This document shows, one piece after another, positions 1 through 8,099 of a stretch of 64,000 nucleotides of DNA. The stretch covers positions 1,455,001-1,519,000 of the forward strand of contig NZ_CP069349.1 in assembly GCF_021497505.1 (NCBI RefSeq). Direction: 5' to 3'. How positions within the stretch are numbered: position 1 is the first letter of the stretch; each line of letters starts with the position of its first letter. This DNA is from Turicibacter sp. TJ11 (GTDB taxonomy: Bacteria; Bacillota_I; Bacilli_A; MOL361; Turicibacteraceae). The position numbers and the translations under genes were made by a program. The notes beneath the pieces are model-generated. The model saw only the letters and a list, made by a program, of their open reading frames with translations, was not told where the DNA came from and searched no databases.

Positions 1-101
1 AATGCTAGTTTAGTTATACTTTTGACCTAAAAAACTTATGTTAAAACAGTAACTGAATGAATTGATTTAATCTTTTCTTATCTAAAAGGAGATGATAACT
101 T

Positions 102-890
102 ATGAAAAAGTTAACGAATAAAGTTGCTTTAATTACGTCTGGTACAAGAGGAATTGGACTACAATGTGTCAAAACGTTAGCTCGTCATGGTGCAATTGTT
201 TATATCGGTGCTCGACGCTTAGATGCCGCTAATGAAATTTGCACCGAATTAATCAATGAAGGATATGAAGCTAGAAGTGTCTATTTTGATGCAACAAAAA
301 TTGAAACATATGAGTCAATGATTAAGACAGTCATTAAAGAAGTTGGTCGTCTTGATATCTTAGTCAATAACTATGGTGGTACGGATTCAGAAACAGACTT
401 AGATTTAATTCATGGACAAACTGAAACATTTTTCAATACCATTCATTCTAATTTAAGTAGCGTCTATCTACCTTGTAAGTTCGCTATCCAACAAATGTTA
501 AAGCAAAACAGCGGAGTCATTGTTAATGTGTCGTCTATTGGATCTTTATTACCTGACATCGCACGACTAGGTTATGGAGTATCTAAAGCTGCTATTAATT
601 CTCTAACCCAAAACATCGCTGTTCAATATGCTAAACAAAACATTCGCTGTAATGCCGTTTTACCAGGGCTCATTGCAACGGATGCTGCCATAAAAAATAT
701 GTCTGATGATTTCATTGATTCGTTTCTTAAACACGTTCCACTCCATCGCTTCGGACAACCAGAAGATATTGCAAATGCCGTTTTGTTTTTAGTAAGTGAT
801 GATTCTTCATTTATAACCGGTCAACTTTTAGAAGTAGCGGGTGGCTTTGGAATTGCGAGCCCAATGTATGGTGAACTAACGAAAAAATAA
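102..890 (+). CDS. Short-chain dehydrogenase/reductase, probable 7-alpha-hydroxysteroid dehydrogenase
   Basis: A 262-residue classical SDR, predicted to oxidise or reduce a hydroxyl group with NAD(P). The cofactor motif TSGTRGIG is at residues 12-19, NNYGG at 89-93, and the catalytic set N117, S145, Y158 and K162 is intact. Arginines 38-39 after the second strand favour NADP(H). From memory the whole protein, especially the stretch around the RCNAVLPGLIATDAA motif, looks like clostridial bile-acid 7-alpha-HSDHs more than FabG; FabG or another SDR remains possible. The ATG follows a good AAAGGAG site (about 86-92). No operon partner is visible. The stop codon abuts an IS1595-type element, whose target duplication contains the TAA. 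Confidence 0.75.
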   Translation: MKKLTNKVALITSGTRGIGLQCVKTLARHGAIVYIGARRLDAANEICTELINEGYEARSVYFDATKIETYESMIKTVIKEVGRLDILVNNYGGTDSETDLDLIHGQTETFFNTIHSNLSSVYLPCKFAIQQMLKQNSGVIVNVSSIGSLLPDIARLGYGVSKAAINSLTQNIAVQYAKQNIRCNAVLPGLIATDAAIKNMSDDFIDSFLKHVPLHRFGQPEDIANAVLFLVSDDSSFITGQLLEVAGGFGIASPMYGELTKK

Positions 891-977
891 CGCTGTGTTA
901 GACAATATTGTTGATAGGTAGAATAGAACTCCCCGAATATGGTAAACTAATAATAAACAAATGTTCGAGGTGAGTTT

Positions 978-2006
978 ATGACAACGTTAAGTTCCATCAA
1001 AGCCGATATTTTAACTTTAAATGATGAACAACAAGCTAATTTATTAAGTTATCTTTCAGAGATTCTATCACTTAGCCCAGTTTCTATAACTGATTGTCGA
1101 GAAGCCCGTTTTTCAAAAGGAAAGGCTTGCCCTCATTGTGAAAGTCATGAGGTTTGTAAGTATGGAATCACATGTGGCAAACAACGTTATAAATGTAAAT
1201 CTTGCCGTCGAACATTTACTGACCTTTCAAAATCGGTTTTATCAAGCTCAAAGTTGCCATTAGAGGACTGGTTAGAATATGCCAAATGCATGATTTTAGG
1301 TTTTAGTATTCGTCGTGCAGCTATTCAAATTGGGGTGTGCGTAAAGACCTCTTTTTATATGCGTCATCGTATTTTAGACGCTATTCGTCCGTATATTGGA
1401 ATGGGACATTTAGAGGGAGTTATTGAAATGGACGAAACATATTTTGCTGAATCCTTTAAAGGAAACCATATCAAGAGTGGATTTACGATGCCTCGTCCGT
1501 CTCGTAAACGTGGTGGAGAAGTAAAGAAACGTGGGATTAGTTCTGAACAGGTTTGTGTCTTAACAGGTTTAGACCGCCAAGGAAATATCTATACGGAGCT
1601 CGTCTGTAAGGGACGTATGAAAAGCTCTGATTTAAGTCGTGCATTAGAAGGTCACATTGAAGTTGGCTCTATTTTGTGTACGGATAGTCATCAAAGCTAT
1701 ATTCAATTTGTTGAAGATTTTGAATTGGAGCATAAGCGCATTGAGAGTGGAAAACGTAGAACTGATGACTTCTACAACATTCAACGTCTTAATTCTTTTC
1801 ATAGTCGTCTAAAACTTTGGATGTCTCGATTCAAAGGAGTTTCGACTAAGTATTTAGTTAACTATTTATATTGGATGAAATGGTTAGAATATTTCAAAGA
1901 TGATAAAGAAGTTTTGAAAGGAAAAAATATGATTCTCCAAATGGTATCCAGTCAATTAGAGCTAAATATCAATGATTATAGAACTCGCCAAGCTTTATTT
2001 CGCTAA
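978..2006 (+). CDS. IS1595-family (ISXO2-like) transposase
   Basis: A 342-residue transposase of the ISXO2-like DDE superfamily. An N-terminal zinc ribbon (C51, C54, C73, C76) is followed by the catalytic core, with D152 in MDETYF, D236 in CTDSHQS and N272/H275 in LNSFHSRLK. IS1595 enzymes use D, D, N and a final K or E, and the downstream KWLEYF segment fits that position. The reading frame is intact and starts at an ATG after GAGGTGAG (about 966-973). A recent, potentially active copy is likely because the reading frame, ends and target duplication are all undamaged. Confidence 0.93.
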   Translation: MTTLSSIKADILTLNDEQQANLLSYLSEILSLSPVSITDCREARFSKGKACPHCESHEVCKYGITCGKQRYKCKSCRRTFTDLSKSVLSSSKLPLEDWLEYAKCMILGFSIRRAAIQIGVCVKTSFYMRHRILDAIRPYIGMGHLEGVIEMDETYFAESFKGNHIKSGFTMPRPSRKRGGEVKKRGISSEQVCVLTGLDRQGNIYTELVCKGRMKSSDLSRALEGHIEVGSILCTDSHQSYIQFVEDFELEHKRIESGKRRTDDFYNIQRLNSFHSRLKLWMSRFKGVSTKYLVNYLYWMKWLEYFKDDKEVLKGKNMILQMVSSQLELNINDYRTRQALFR

Positions 2007-2074
2007 AAAAGTTGTTAATTTTTTCCTAAAACTCTATAATAAAGATATAAATTGAGTAAAGGAGGGGATTAGGT

Positions 2075-2452
2075 TTGAACATCTTAATTTTCGGGGGTTC
2101 CTATATTTTATTAATTTTAGTGTTAGGGGTTATTTTTACCTTATTTGTATTAACAGGCATTTTTATAAGTCAAAAAAAAGCTTATTTACAACAAAAAAAT
2201 AACGAAGAGTGGAACCAAAGTTTGATGGATAACAAGGGGCGTAAATTATATTTAATATTACTATATTCTTATTTAATATCTATGTTAGTAATGTTTCCTT
2301 TATCTTGTTTTTGGTTTAATTTTATCGGATTTAAAAATGCTAAATTAGCTGCTTTAGTTATGTGGTTAGTAATTTCGATTATTATGACAATAAAACTACC
2401 TCAGTTTAAAAGTATGTTCCAGGAAAAGTATAACAAATATTACACTAAATAA
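2075..2452 (+). CDS. IS passenger gene: small two- to three-helix membrane protein
   Basis: A 125-residue protein lying inside the IS1595 boundaries. It starts at a TTG 8 nt after a strong GGAGGGG site (2061-2067). Hydrophobic segments lie near residues 5-28, about 55-80 and 87-106, with a basic, glutamine-rich stretch between the first two. I do not recognise a family. IS1595 elements are known to carry non-transposase passenger genes, and this gene's position between transposase and right end, followed by its own terminator, fits that pattern. Its role is unknown. Confidence 0.7.
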   Translation: MNILIFGGSYILLILVLGVIFTLFVLTGIFISQKKAYLQQKNNEEWNQSLMDNKGRKLYLILLYSYLISMLVMFPLSCFWFNFIGFKNAKLAALVMWLVISIIMTIKLPQFKSMFQEKYNKYYTK

Positions 2453-2483
2453 AAGAGACTTGTATGATAAGTCTCTTTTATAA
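2451..2483 (+). terminator. Rho-independent terminator inside the IS
   Basis: AAAAGAGACT and AGTCTCTTTT form a 10-bp stem directly after the passenger gene, overlapping its stop codon and followed by a T-rich run. Confidence 0.8.
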
Positions 2484-2529
2484 ATGAATATAACAACAAT
2501 TTTATCTAACACAGCTAAAAATAAAAAGA

Positions 2530-2564
2530 AATAAGTCACCTAATATCAGGTGACTTATTTCTTT
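2530..2564. terminator. Bidirectional terminator
   Basis: AAATAAGTCACCT and AGGTGACTTATTT form a near-perfect stem with A and T runs on both sides. It ends the minus-strand gene at 2555. Before the IS1595 insertion it would also have lain just after the SDR stop codon. Confidence 0.85.
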
Positions 2565-3394
2565 TTGCTTTCTAATTCTTCGATTTGCTGACGTTGTTGT
2601 TCAACTTGACGAATCAGTTTTTGATTTTGATCCATCAATGTTTCGGTCGCTTTTTTTAATCGATCTATTTCTTGATTTTGTTCATTCATCATTTCTTTAA
2701 TCTGCTCACGATGATCGGATTCAACTAATGCTTTCAATGCCTCTTTTAAATTATCAGCCATTAAGTTTTCTAAATACCAAACGACTTCACGTGCTCGCAT
2801 TCGATACAGTTCAGGTAGAACAGTTTTTTCGGCTAAGAGAACTTCTAATTGTGATTGTTGTTGGCTAAGTTTCATCACTTCATCACGGATATGATTTGCA
2901 ATTAGTGAATTAGAAATGTTTTCATACTCTAAACTCTTCTTTGCTTCTTCAATCACTGTTTCTAATGAAGGCATATGTGCTGGCTTTTGTTTAACTAAAT
3001 AATATTTAATTCCTTGTTGATATAATAAATAAACAATAATTGGCGTAATAATCCAAAATAAGATCACCTTTAAAAATGACACGTTAAAAATAATCAATCC
3101 ATATCCTAATAAAACACAAACAATTAAATCTAATAAAATGGCTACACCTCTAAAGGCATCTAATTTTTCAATTAAAGACTGATAAGATTGATGGGCTTTA
3201 TATGCTTCACTCTCATAGTAATTTTTCTTCACCATCTCGATGTACTCTTGTTTCGTTGAGCTAATCGTCTCTTCGAGTGTTGTCTTCTTTTTATCAATTT
3301 CGCGTTTGGTAATTTCAATTTCATTAATGATTTCATCTGTTAACCAAAGATTTTTAATTAATTCATCTTTTGATAAGTCATTAAAAGCATTCAT
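2555..3394 (-). CDS. Hypothetical coiled-coil membrane protein
   Basis: A 279-residue protein of unknown function. Residues 1-80 are charged and helical. Two adjacent transmembrane helices follow (about 83-104 and 107-126). The C-terminal half is strongly predicted as coiled coil, ending in a Q/E/K-rich heptad stretch near 225-279. The start ATG follows AAAGGAGAG. No catalytic motif is seen. The layout (short N-terminal coil, helical hairpin in the membrane, long cytoplasmic coil) suggests a structural or scaffold protein, but this is inference. It is transcribed alone and ends in the shared terminator. Confidence 0.65.
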   Translation of the reverse strand: MNAFNDLSKDELIKNLWLTDEIINEIEITKREIDKKKTTLEETISSTKQEYIEMVKKNYYESEAYKAHQSYQSLIEKLDAFRGVAILLDLIVCVLLGYGLIIFNVSFLKVILFWIITPIIVYLLYQQGIKYYLVKQKPAHMPSLETVIEEAKKSLEYENISNSLIANHIRDEVMKLSQQQSQLEVLLAEKTVLPELYRMRAREVVWYLENLMADNLKEALKALVESDHREQIKEMMNEQNQEIDRLKKATETLMDQNQKLIRQVEQQRQQIEELESKKK

Positions 3395-3851
3395 GATTAT
3401 CTCTCCTTTGATTTTAAAACAATGAGTGTTTTACCATATAAAGACTGTTTCATATTCGAAATTATAACAATGTTTAATTTAAAATTCAATCGTCCTTACC
3501 TATTGATGTTCATACTTAATGACTCGTCATCTTTTAATTGTTATGCCAGACTTTATGCAAAAATGCTAAATTCCTATTCACTCTTATCATGATTTTCTGT
3601 TATAACTGATCTAAATGATATTGTAAATAAACGATTGAAATTTTATGACAAAACTCATGATAAATCTTGCTTACTTTCTCTTAAATTTACGCTTATTTTT
3701 ATCTTATAAGACATTCTTCTTAAAATAATGCTTTTTTGAAACAATTTAAATCAAAAAAATACATAATTATGACAAATATCCCGAAATTTCTCTTAAAATT
3801 ATGATATAAATATAGTACAATTTATTTAAGCTAATAGAAAGGGGAAGAGGG
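3395..3851. other. AT-rich intergenic region, no gene seen
   Basis: About 450 bp between two divergent genes. It is AT-rich without a convincing open frame or repeat. It should hold promoters for both neighbours. A strong ribosome site (AAAGGGGAAGAGG, about 3837-3849) precedes the small gene at 3852. Confidence 0.5.
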
Positions 3852-4070
3852 ATGGTTCTAGAGGCATATGAAAAAACAAGTGAGCGAATTACTGGATATA
3901 AAATATATGACTGTGGTACTCAGGTAGCAACCCTCGAGTTCAGGAATCAAACTTGGATTGCTGGGGTACTAAACGAACTTAAAATAGAAACTAAATCTAA
4001 CTCAGATTTTAGATTAGCTTATGAATGGATTAAACAACAAATTGATGATTCTACCATGCGTATAGCTTAA
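3852..4070 (+). CDS. Small protein of unknown function (72 aa)
   Basis: A 72-residue acidic protein preceded by an excellent ribosome site, which supports a real gene. It has no signal peptide, membrane segment or motif I recognise. The sequence alternates short strands (YKIYDCGTQVATLEF) and a C-terminal helix (LAYEWIKQQIDD), so a small alpha/beta fold is possible. Its stop codon is directly followed by the left target duplication of an ISL3 element. The native terminator now lies beyond that element at 5574-5609. Confidence 0.6.
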   Translation: MVLEAYEKTSERITGYKIYDCGTQVATLEFRNQTWIAGVLNELKIETKSNSDFRLAYEWIKQQIDDSTMRIA

Positions 4071-4078
4071 CCAATTTT

Positions 4079-5564
4079 GGCTCTTTGTCAAATAGTGTTG
4101 CTGATTAATTTTTAACCTATTACAATGAGTGACTTGAATTGAAATCCTAGTGGCTATGCTGCTAGGATTTTTACTTTAGGTTTGGTTAGATTTTGAGTAA
4201 TAAGAATTCTTGATTTAAAATGGTAAAAGCTTCGATAGCCAAAAGCGATTCGTTTAATGACTTTAATTTTATTGTTAATTCCTTCAATGGGACCATTGGT
4301 GTATGAAGTGGTTAGTGTGTTTCCAATATAAGATTGATACGTTTTAAACGTTTGAAAAGCAGTTTGGAATTCAGGAGAAATCAGAGGGTGTTTGGCTTGA
4401 AGTAAGTGATGGAATCGCTCTAAGTTTTTGGTTTGAAGAGCGAAAAGTAAGTCTTGATAGAGATCGTAGGTGGCTTTTAACTCAGGAGATAAATCAAGTA
4501 AAAAGTTTAGGATATCAATTTCTCGCATCGGTTGTTTGAAACAGTAAACGGAGCGATAAGTGGTGGTTTTAATTAACGTGTGGGACTTTAAGAATAAGCG
4601 CCAGTAACGTTTGAATTTACGACTGTGTTTTTTAAACTTTTTCATGAATCGAATTCGAGTTTTATTCAGTGCACGAGAGAGATGTTGAACAAGATGGAAT
4701 TTATCAATCACAATTTTGGCCTGAGGAAACAGCTCCTTAATTAAACTGATATAAGGGGCATACATATCAATGACAATATGTTTAACGCGAGAACGTGCTT
4801 CTTGGGTATAGCGTTTAAAATACGTTTGAAGGGAGCTTAGCCGACGATCTTCAATGATATCGATGATTTGTTTCGTATCAGCGTCACAAAAAATGAAGGA
4901 CATATGCCCCTGGGCAGATTTAACCGATTTAAATTCATCAAAACAAAGATTTTCAGGAAGGGAATTAAAATTTAATGATTGAGATTCATAGAAGCTATGA
5001 ATGATACGATTGACAGTGGAATGGGACACTTGATGACGACGAGCGATATCAGACTCTGAAATCTTATTTTGAGCCTCTAAAGCAATGGCGTGTTTGGTGT
5101 TGTAAGAGATGAAGCAGTTCTTTTCAACAATCGATGTTTTTAGAGTGAACGTTGACTGACAATGCCCACAGTAGTAACGTTGTTTCTTTAAATCTAAATA
5201 AGTATCATGGAGTGAAACTTTAGGAATGACAATTCGAGACGTTTTGAACCCATGCTTTTTAAATTTAGAATCAAAGAGAGTTCCGCACCGCTCACAATGA
5301 GTCGGTTGATAAGATAAAATGCCTTTAAAGACAAAACTAGTGACACCCTCAATTTTAACTTCTTCCAAATAATCTTCCTCAAATGTGATCTGTTTGTCTT
5401 TAATATTTAAGAGTTTTCTAGTAAAATAGGAGTGAGACATCCAATCGATCCTTTCTATTGTTTTTTAGCCGATAACATTGTAACAGGACGGAGACGGGAT
5501 GTCTCTTTTTTTATGCCATAAAAAGAGGCGTTGCTTCATCAGCAACACCAAATATTATAGAACC
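4079..5564 (-). mobile_element. ISL3-family insertion sequence
   Basis: A complete 1486-bp element. The ends share GTGTTGCTGAT and an outer GG(C/T)TCT: GGCTCTTTGTCAAATA then GTGTTGCTGAT from 4079, and GGTTCTATAATATTTG then GTGTTGCTGAT on the minus strand from 5564. The two 27-bp ends match at about 19 positions. An exact 8-bp target duplication CCAATTTT flanks it (4071-4078 and 5565-5572), the size known for ISL3. It sits immediately after the stop codon of the 72-residue gene. Confidence 0.93.
4154..5440 (-). CDS. ISL3-family transposase
   Basis: A 428-residue intact transposase. The N-terminal zinc-binding region has C49/C52 and C91/C94. A helix-turn-helix follows (residues about 124-148, NKISESDIARRHQVSHSTVN). 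The DDE core has D168 (CFDEFKS), D225 (IVIDMYAPY), D246 (IVIDKFHLVQH) and E386 (NGPIEGINNKIK), with the family's RIAFGYRSF tail. It starts at an ATG with an AAAGGATCG-like site. It is transcribed opposite to the small gene it follows. Probably functional, since frame and ends are undamaged. Confidence 0.95.
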   Translation of the reverse strand: MSHSYFTRKLLNIKDKQITFEEDYLEEVKIEGVTSFVFKGILSYQPTHCERCGTLFDSKFKKHGFKTSRIVIPKVSLHDTYLDLKKQRYYCGHCQSTFTLKTSIVEKNCFISYNTKHAIALEAQNKISESDIARRHQVSHSTVNRIIHSFYESQSLNFNSLPENLCFDEFKSVKSAQGHMSFIFCDADTKQIIDIIEDRRLSSLQTYFKRYTQEARSRVKHIVIDMYAPYISLIKELFPQAKIVIDKFHLVQHLSRALNKTRIRFMKKFKKHSRKFKRYWRLFLKSHTLIKTTTYRSVYCFKQPMREIDILNFLLDLSPELKATYDLYQDLLFALQTKNLERFHHLLQAKHPLISPEFQTAFQTFKTYQSYIGNTLTTSYTNGPIEGINNKIKVIKRIAFGYRSFYHFKSRILITQNLTKPKVKILAA

Positions 5565-5573
5565 CCAATTTTT

Positions 5574-5609
5574 GAAAAAAGAGAACAAATTTTATTTGTT
5601 CTCTTTTTT
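5574..5609. terminator. Terminator displaced by the ISL3 insertion
   Basis: AAAAAAGAGAACAAAT and ATTTGTTCTCTTTTTT form a long stem with A and T runs. Joining the sequence across the ISL3 target duplication puts this hairpin directly after the stop codon of the 72-residue gene, so it is probably that gene's original terminator. Confidence 0.8.
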
Positions 5610-5646
5610 CATTGTTTAAAAGGAAATTCCTAAGTTTGCCTGACAA

Positions 5647-5682
5647 TAAAAAAGACTTTCTCAAAAAATGAGAAAGTCCTAT
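5647..5682 (-). terminator. pgi terminator
   Basis: On the minus strand GGACTTTCTC and GAGAAAGTC pair around an A/T loop, followed by a TTTTTT run, 15 bp after the pgi stop codon. Confidence 0.85.
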
Positions 5683-5697
5683 GAAGATTAATAGATG

Positions 5698-7050
5698 TTA
5701 TTTTAAACGTGCTTCTAATTGAGCTTTTAACTCTTCGTTACCTGGTTTTCCAAGTAAAGCAAACATATTCTTTTTATATGCTTCTACACCTGGTTGATCG
5801 AATGGGTTAACTCCTAAGATATATCCACTCATAGCACATGCTTTTTCGAAGAAGTATACTAAGTATCCAAAACTGTACGCTGATAATTCTGGTAAGTCGA
5901 TGATTAAGTTTGGAACCCCACCATCAACGTGTGCTAATAATGTTCCTTGGAACGCTTTTTTATTAACAAAGTCGATTGTTTGTCCAGCTAAATAATTTAA
6001 TCCATCTAAATCAGTTTCTTCAGCTTCTAAAACAACTTCACGAGTTGGTTTAACAACGTTAACAACTGTTTCAAAAATGTCACGACGACCTTCTTGGATG
6101 TATTGTCCCATAGAGTGTAAATCTGTTGAGAATGATGCAGATGCTGGGAAGATTCCTTTTTGATCTTTACCTTCAGACTCTCCAAATAATTGTTTCCACC
6201 ACTCGTTGAAGTATAATAACGCTGGTTCGTAGTTGATTAACATCTCAATTGTTTTACCTTTTGAGTATAATGCATTACGAATCACTGCATATTGATAAGC
6301 TTCGTTTTCTGCTAAGTTAGGATTAGCATATTCAACGCGAGCATCATTTGCTCCACGCATCATTTCTTCAATGTTAATTCCGCTAACTGCAATCGGTAAT
6401 AATCCTACTGCTGTTAAAACTGAGAAACGTCCACCTACGTTATCTGGAACAATAAATGATTCATATCCTTCGCTAGTTGCTAATGTTTTTAAAGCTCCTT
6501 TTGAAGCATCTGTTGTTGCATAAATGCGTTTGTTTGCTTCTTCACGTCCAACTTTTTCAATTAATAATTTTTTGAATACACGGAACGCGATAGCTGGTTC
6601 TGTTGTTGTTCCCGATTTTGAAATAACATTGATTGAGAATGTTTTATCTTGTAAGTATTCAACTAACTCTTGAACGTAAGTTGATGAAATGTGGTGACCT
6701 ACGAAGATAATTTGTGGTGTTTTGCGTGTTGACTTATCTTGTAAGTTATAGAAGTGATTATTTAATGCTTCGATTGCTGCACGAGCTCCAAGATAAGATC
6801 CACCAATTCCGATAACTAATAATACATCAGAGTCTGATTGGATTTTTGCTGCTGCTTTTTGAATACGAGCGAACTCATCTTTATCGTAGTTTTGAGGTAA
6901 ATCAACCCATCCTAAGAAATCGTTTCCTGCTCCTGTTTGTTCATGAATACGGTTATGAAGTACTTGAACTAATTCATTAGCGTACTCTAATTCATGAGCT
7001 GCAACAAAAGATGCTGCATTTTCGTAATTAAATGATAGGAATTTTCCCAT
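5698..7050 (-). CDS. pgi: Glucose-6-phosphate isomerase
   Basis: A 450-residue cytoplasmic enzyme that interconverts glucose 6-phosphate and fructose 6-phosphate in glycolysis and gluconeogenesis; the length is typical of Firmicute enzymes. It has the phosphosugar-binding SIS fold motifs [11 protein letters not shown] (residues about 81-91), [11 protein letters not shown] and the family signature [14 protein letters not shown]. The C-terminal [13 protein letters not shown] contains the conserved lysine. The ATG follows AAGGAGGATT. The S1-domain gene yugI lies 4 bp upstream, so the two form an operon ending at the 5.65-kb terminator. Confidence 0.97.
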   Translation of the reverse strand: MGKFLSFNYENAASFVAAHELEYANELVQVLHNRIHEQTGAGNDFLGWVDLPQNYDKDEFARIQKAAAKIQSDSDVLLVIGIGGSYLGARAAIEALNNHFYNLQDKSTRKTPQIIFVGHHISSTYVQELVEYLQDKTFSINVISKSGTTTEPAIAFRVFKKLLIEKVGREEANKRIYATTDASKGALKTLATSEGYESFIVPDNVGGRFSVLTAVGLLPIAVSGINIEEMMRGANDARVEYANPNLAENEAYQYAVIRNALYSKGKTIEMLINYEPALLYFNEWWKQLFGESEGKDQKGIFPASASFSTDLHSMGQYIQEGRRDIFETVVNVVKPTREVVLEAEETDLDGLNYLAGQTIDFVNKKAFQGTLLAHVDGGVPNLIIDLPELSAYSFGYLVYFFEKACAMSGYILGVNPFDQPGVEAYKKNMFALLGKPGNEELKAQLEARLK

Positions 7051-7054
7051 TGTA

Positions 7055-7426
7055 TTAATCCTCCTTGTTAACCCTTACTATTTTCTCGAGTGAGTCTCGA
7101 ATCCAAATGGGTAAATATTGTGCGAGTGGTGCAAAACCACTTGAAGTCTCAAAGTCAGACGCTTTCATACGATGATATCGGTAACTATTATTTCCGATGC
7201 CTTTTAAACTTAATCTCGCCTGACGACGTTCAGAGTTAAAATTAAGAACTTTGACTTCAATATATTGACCGATATTTACAAAATCACGGATATCTTTTAC
7301 ATATCCGTCCGACAATTCTGAGATATGAATTAATCCATTACAATCTTCACTCAATTGGACGAACGCACCATAAGATTGGATACCAGTAACTTTCCCTCGT
7401 ACGATACTCCCTTCTTTGATTTTCAT
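7055..7426 (-). CDS. yugI: S1-domain RNA-binding protein, YugI/GSP13 type
   Basis: A 123-residue protein with one S1 RNA-binding domain (residues about 3-73), containing [20 protein letters not shown] and the typical GLIHISELS and RRQARLSLK segments. A short C-terminal tail ends in [13 protein letters not shown]. The B. subtilis homologue is a general stress protein that associates with ribosomes. It is placed directly upstream of pgi, matching the B. subtilis neighbourhood. The start ATG follows a GAGGTG site. Confidence 0.9.
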   Translation of the reverse strand: MKIKEGSIVRGKVTGIQSYGAFVQLSEDCNGLIHISELSDGYVKDIRDFVNIGQYIEVKVLNFNSERRQARLSLKGIGNNSYRYHRMKASDFETSSGFAPLAQYLPIWIRDSLEKIVRVNKED

Positions 7427-7522
7427 CGTTTACACCTCAGTTCATAAATACCCTTTCATTATATCATAAAGTTATTTCCATATAATCGCTATTGTGAATT
7501 TTTTTTACTTTCAGCCATCATT

Positions 7523-7954
7523 TTACAAGAAAGAAACGATAAGATAATAGATCAGTGAACAAAAAAATCCTAAAAACACTTCCTTAAACACTTCAGCCGA
7601 TTCATTTCCAATAGATTTAAACATTTTTTTCTCTTTAATATTTAACCGATTTTGAAGTTCATTTAAACATAATGCCTGTCTTGCTAGCTCACGATGAAGG
7701 ATTAGACAATCGACAATGACAACTGAAGCTAAAGCAAAACTAATCGCAAAATCAATACTTTCTATTCCTGCTTTGAGCCAGACAGCTGTTACTAATGAAG
7801 AAACTAGATTTAATTTTAAATTAATCCACTCACTTCTAGAAAAGAACAAAGATAGCTTAATGTGTTTGATCTCTCTATAATGAATGACTGCATTTATAAT
7901 TTGTTCAACTATGAGCGAAAAAATAACCGCTTCTAAAATATAATTAATTTTCAT
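7523..7954 (-). CDS. Divergent paralogue of YuiD (DUF212), motif lost
   Basis: A 143-residue membrane protein aligning along its length with the YuiD-type gene 1.3 kb away. Shared features are the MxxNYxLEA start, FAISFxLASVVI in the middle and a C-terminal hydrophobic helix. The diagnostic GGMPSSHSA of the partner is replaced here by unrelated residues (SRSEWINLKLN), and DAMGVRRHAGQHA by DCLILHRELARQA. It is therefore probably a duplicated copy that no longer has the phosphatase-like site. Fold and membrane topology appear kept (four or five helices). Function unknown. Confidence 0.7.
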   Translation of the reverse strand: MKINYILEAVIFSLIVEQIINAVIHYREIKHIKLSLFFSRSEWINLKLNLVSSLVTAVWLKAGIESIDFAISFALASVVIVDCLILHRELARQALCLNELQNRLNIKEKKMFKSIGNESAEVFKEVFLGFFCSLIYYLIVSFL

Positions 7955-8035
7955 TTTCTAAGCTCCTTCATTTAATCACTTTAAATTATTATATGAAAAT
8001 AATCATTTAAAAGACGCTTAGATGCTTTAACTATT

Positions 8036-8073
8036 AAAAAAACCTTAGAAAGGGTTGAGCCTCTCTAAGGTTT
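8036..8073 (-). terminator. yumC terminator
   Basis: CCTTAGA and TCTAAGG arms with flanking A and T runs, just after the yumC stop codon on the minus strand. Confidence 0.8.
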
Positions 8074-8099
8074 AATCAGTTTATTTAAACAACAATATT

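Larger units (their letters stand above)
891..2516 (+). mobile_element. IS1595-family insertion sequence with passenger gene
   Basis: A complete 1626-bp element. Its ends are inverted repeats: GCTGTGTTAGACAATATTG inward from 892 and GCTGTGTTAGATAAAATTG on the minus strand inward from 2515. It is flanked by an exact 8-bp direct repeat AAAAATAA (883-890 and 2517-2524), the target-duplication length known for IS1595. It carries the transposase and a small membrane-protein gene in the same direction. The left duplication is the last 8 bases of the upstream SDR gene, so that stop codon survived the insertion. Confidence 0.93.

Noticed and set aside
102-890. FabG (3-oxoacyl-ACP reductase)
   Set aside because: No fatty-acid genes are nearby and the sequence character fits hydroxysteroid dehydrogenases better; kept as an alternative only.
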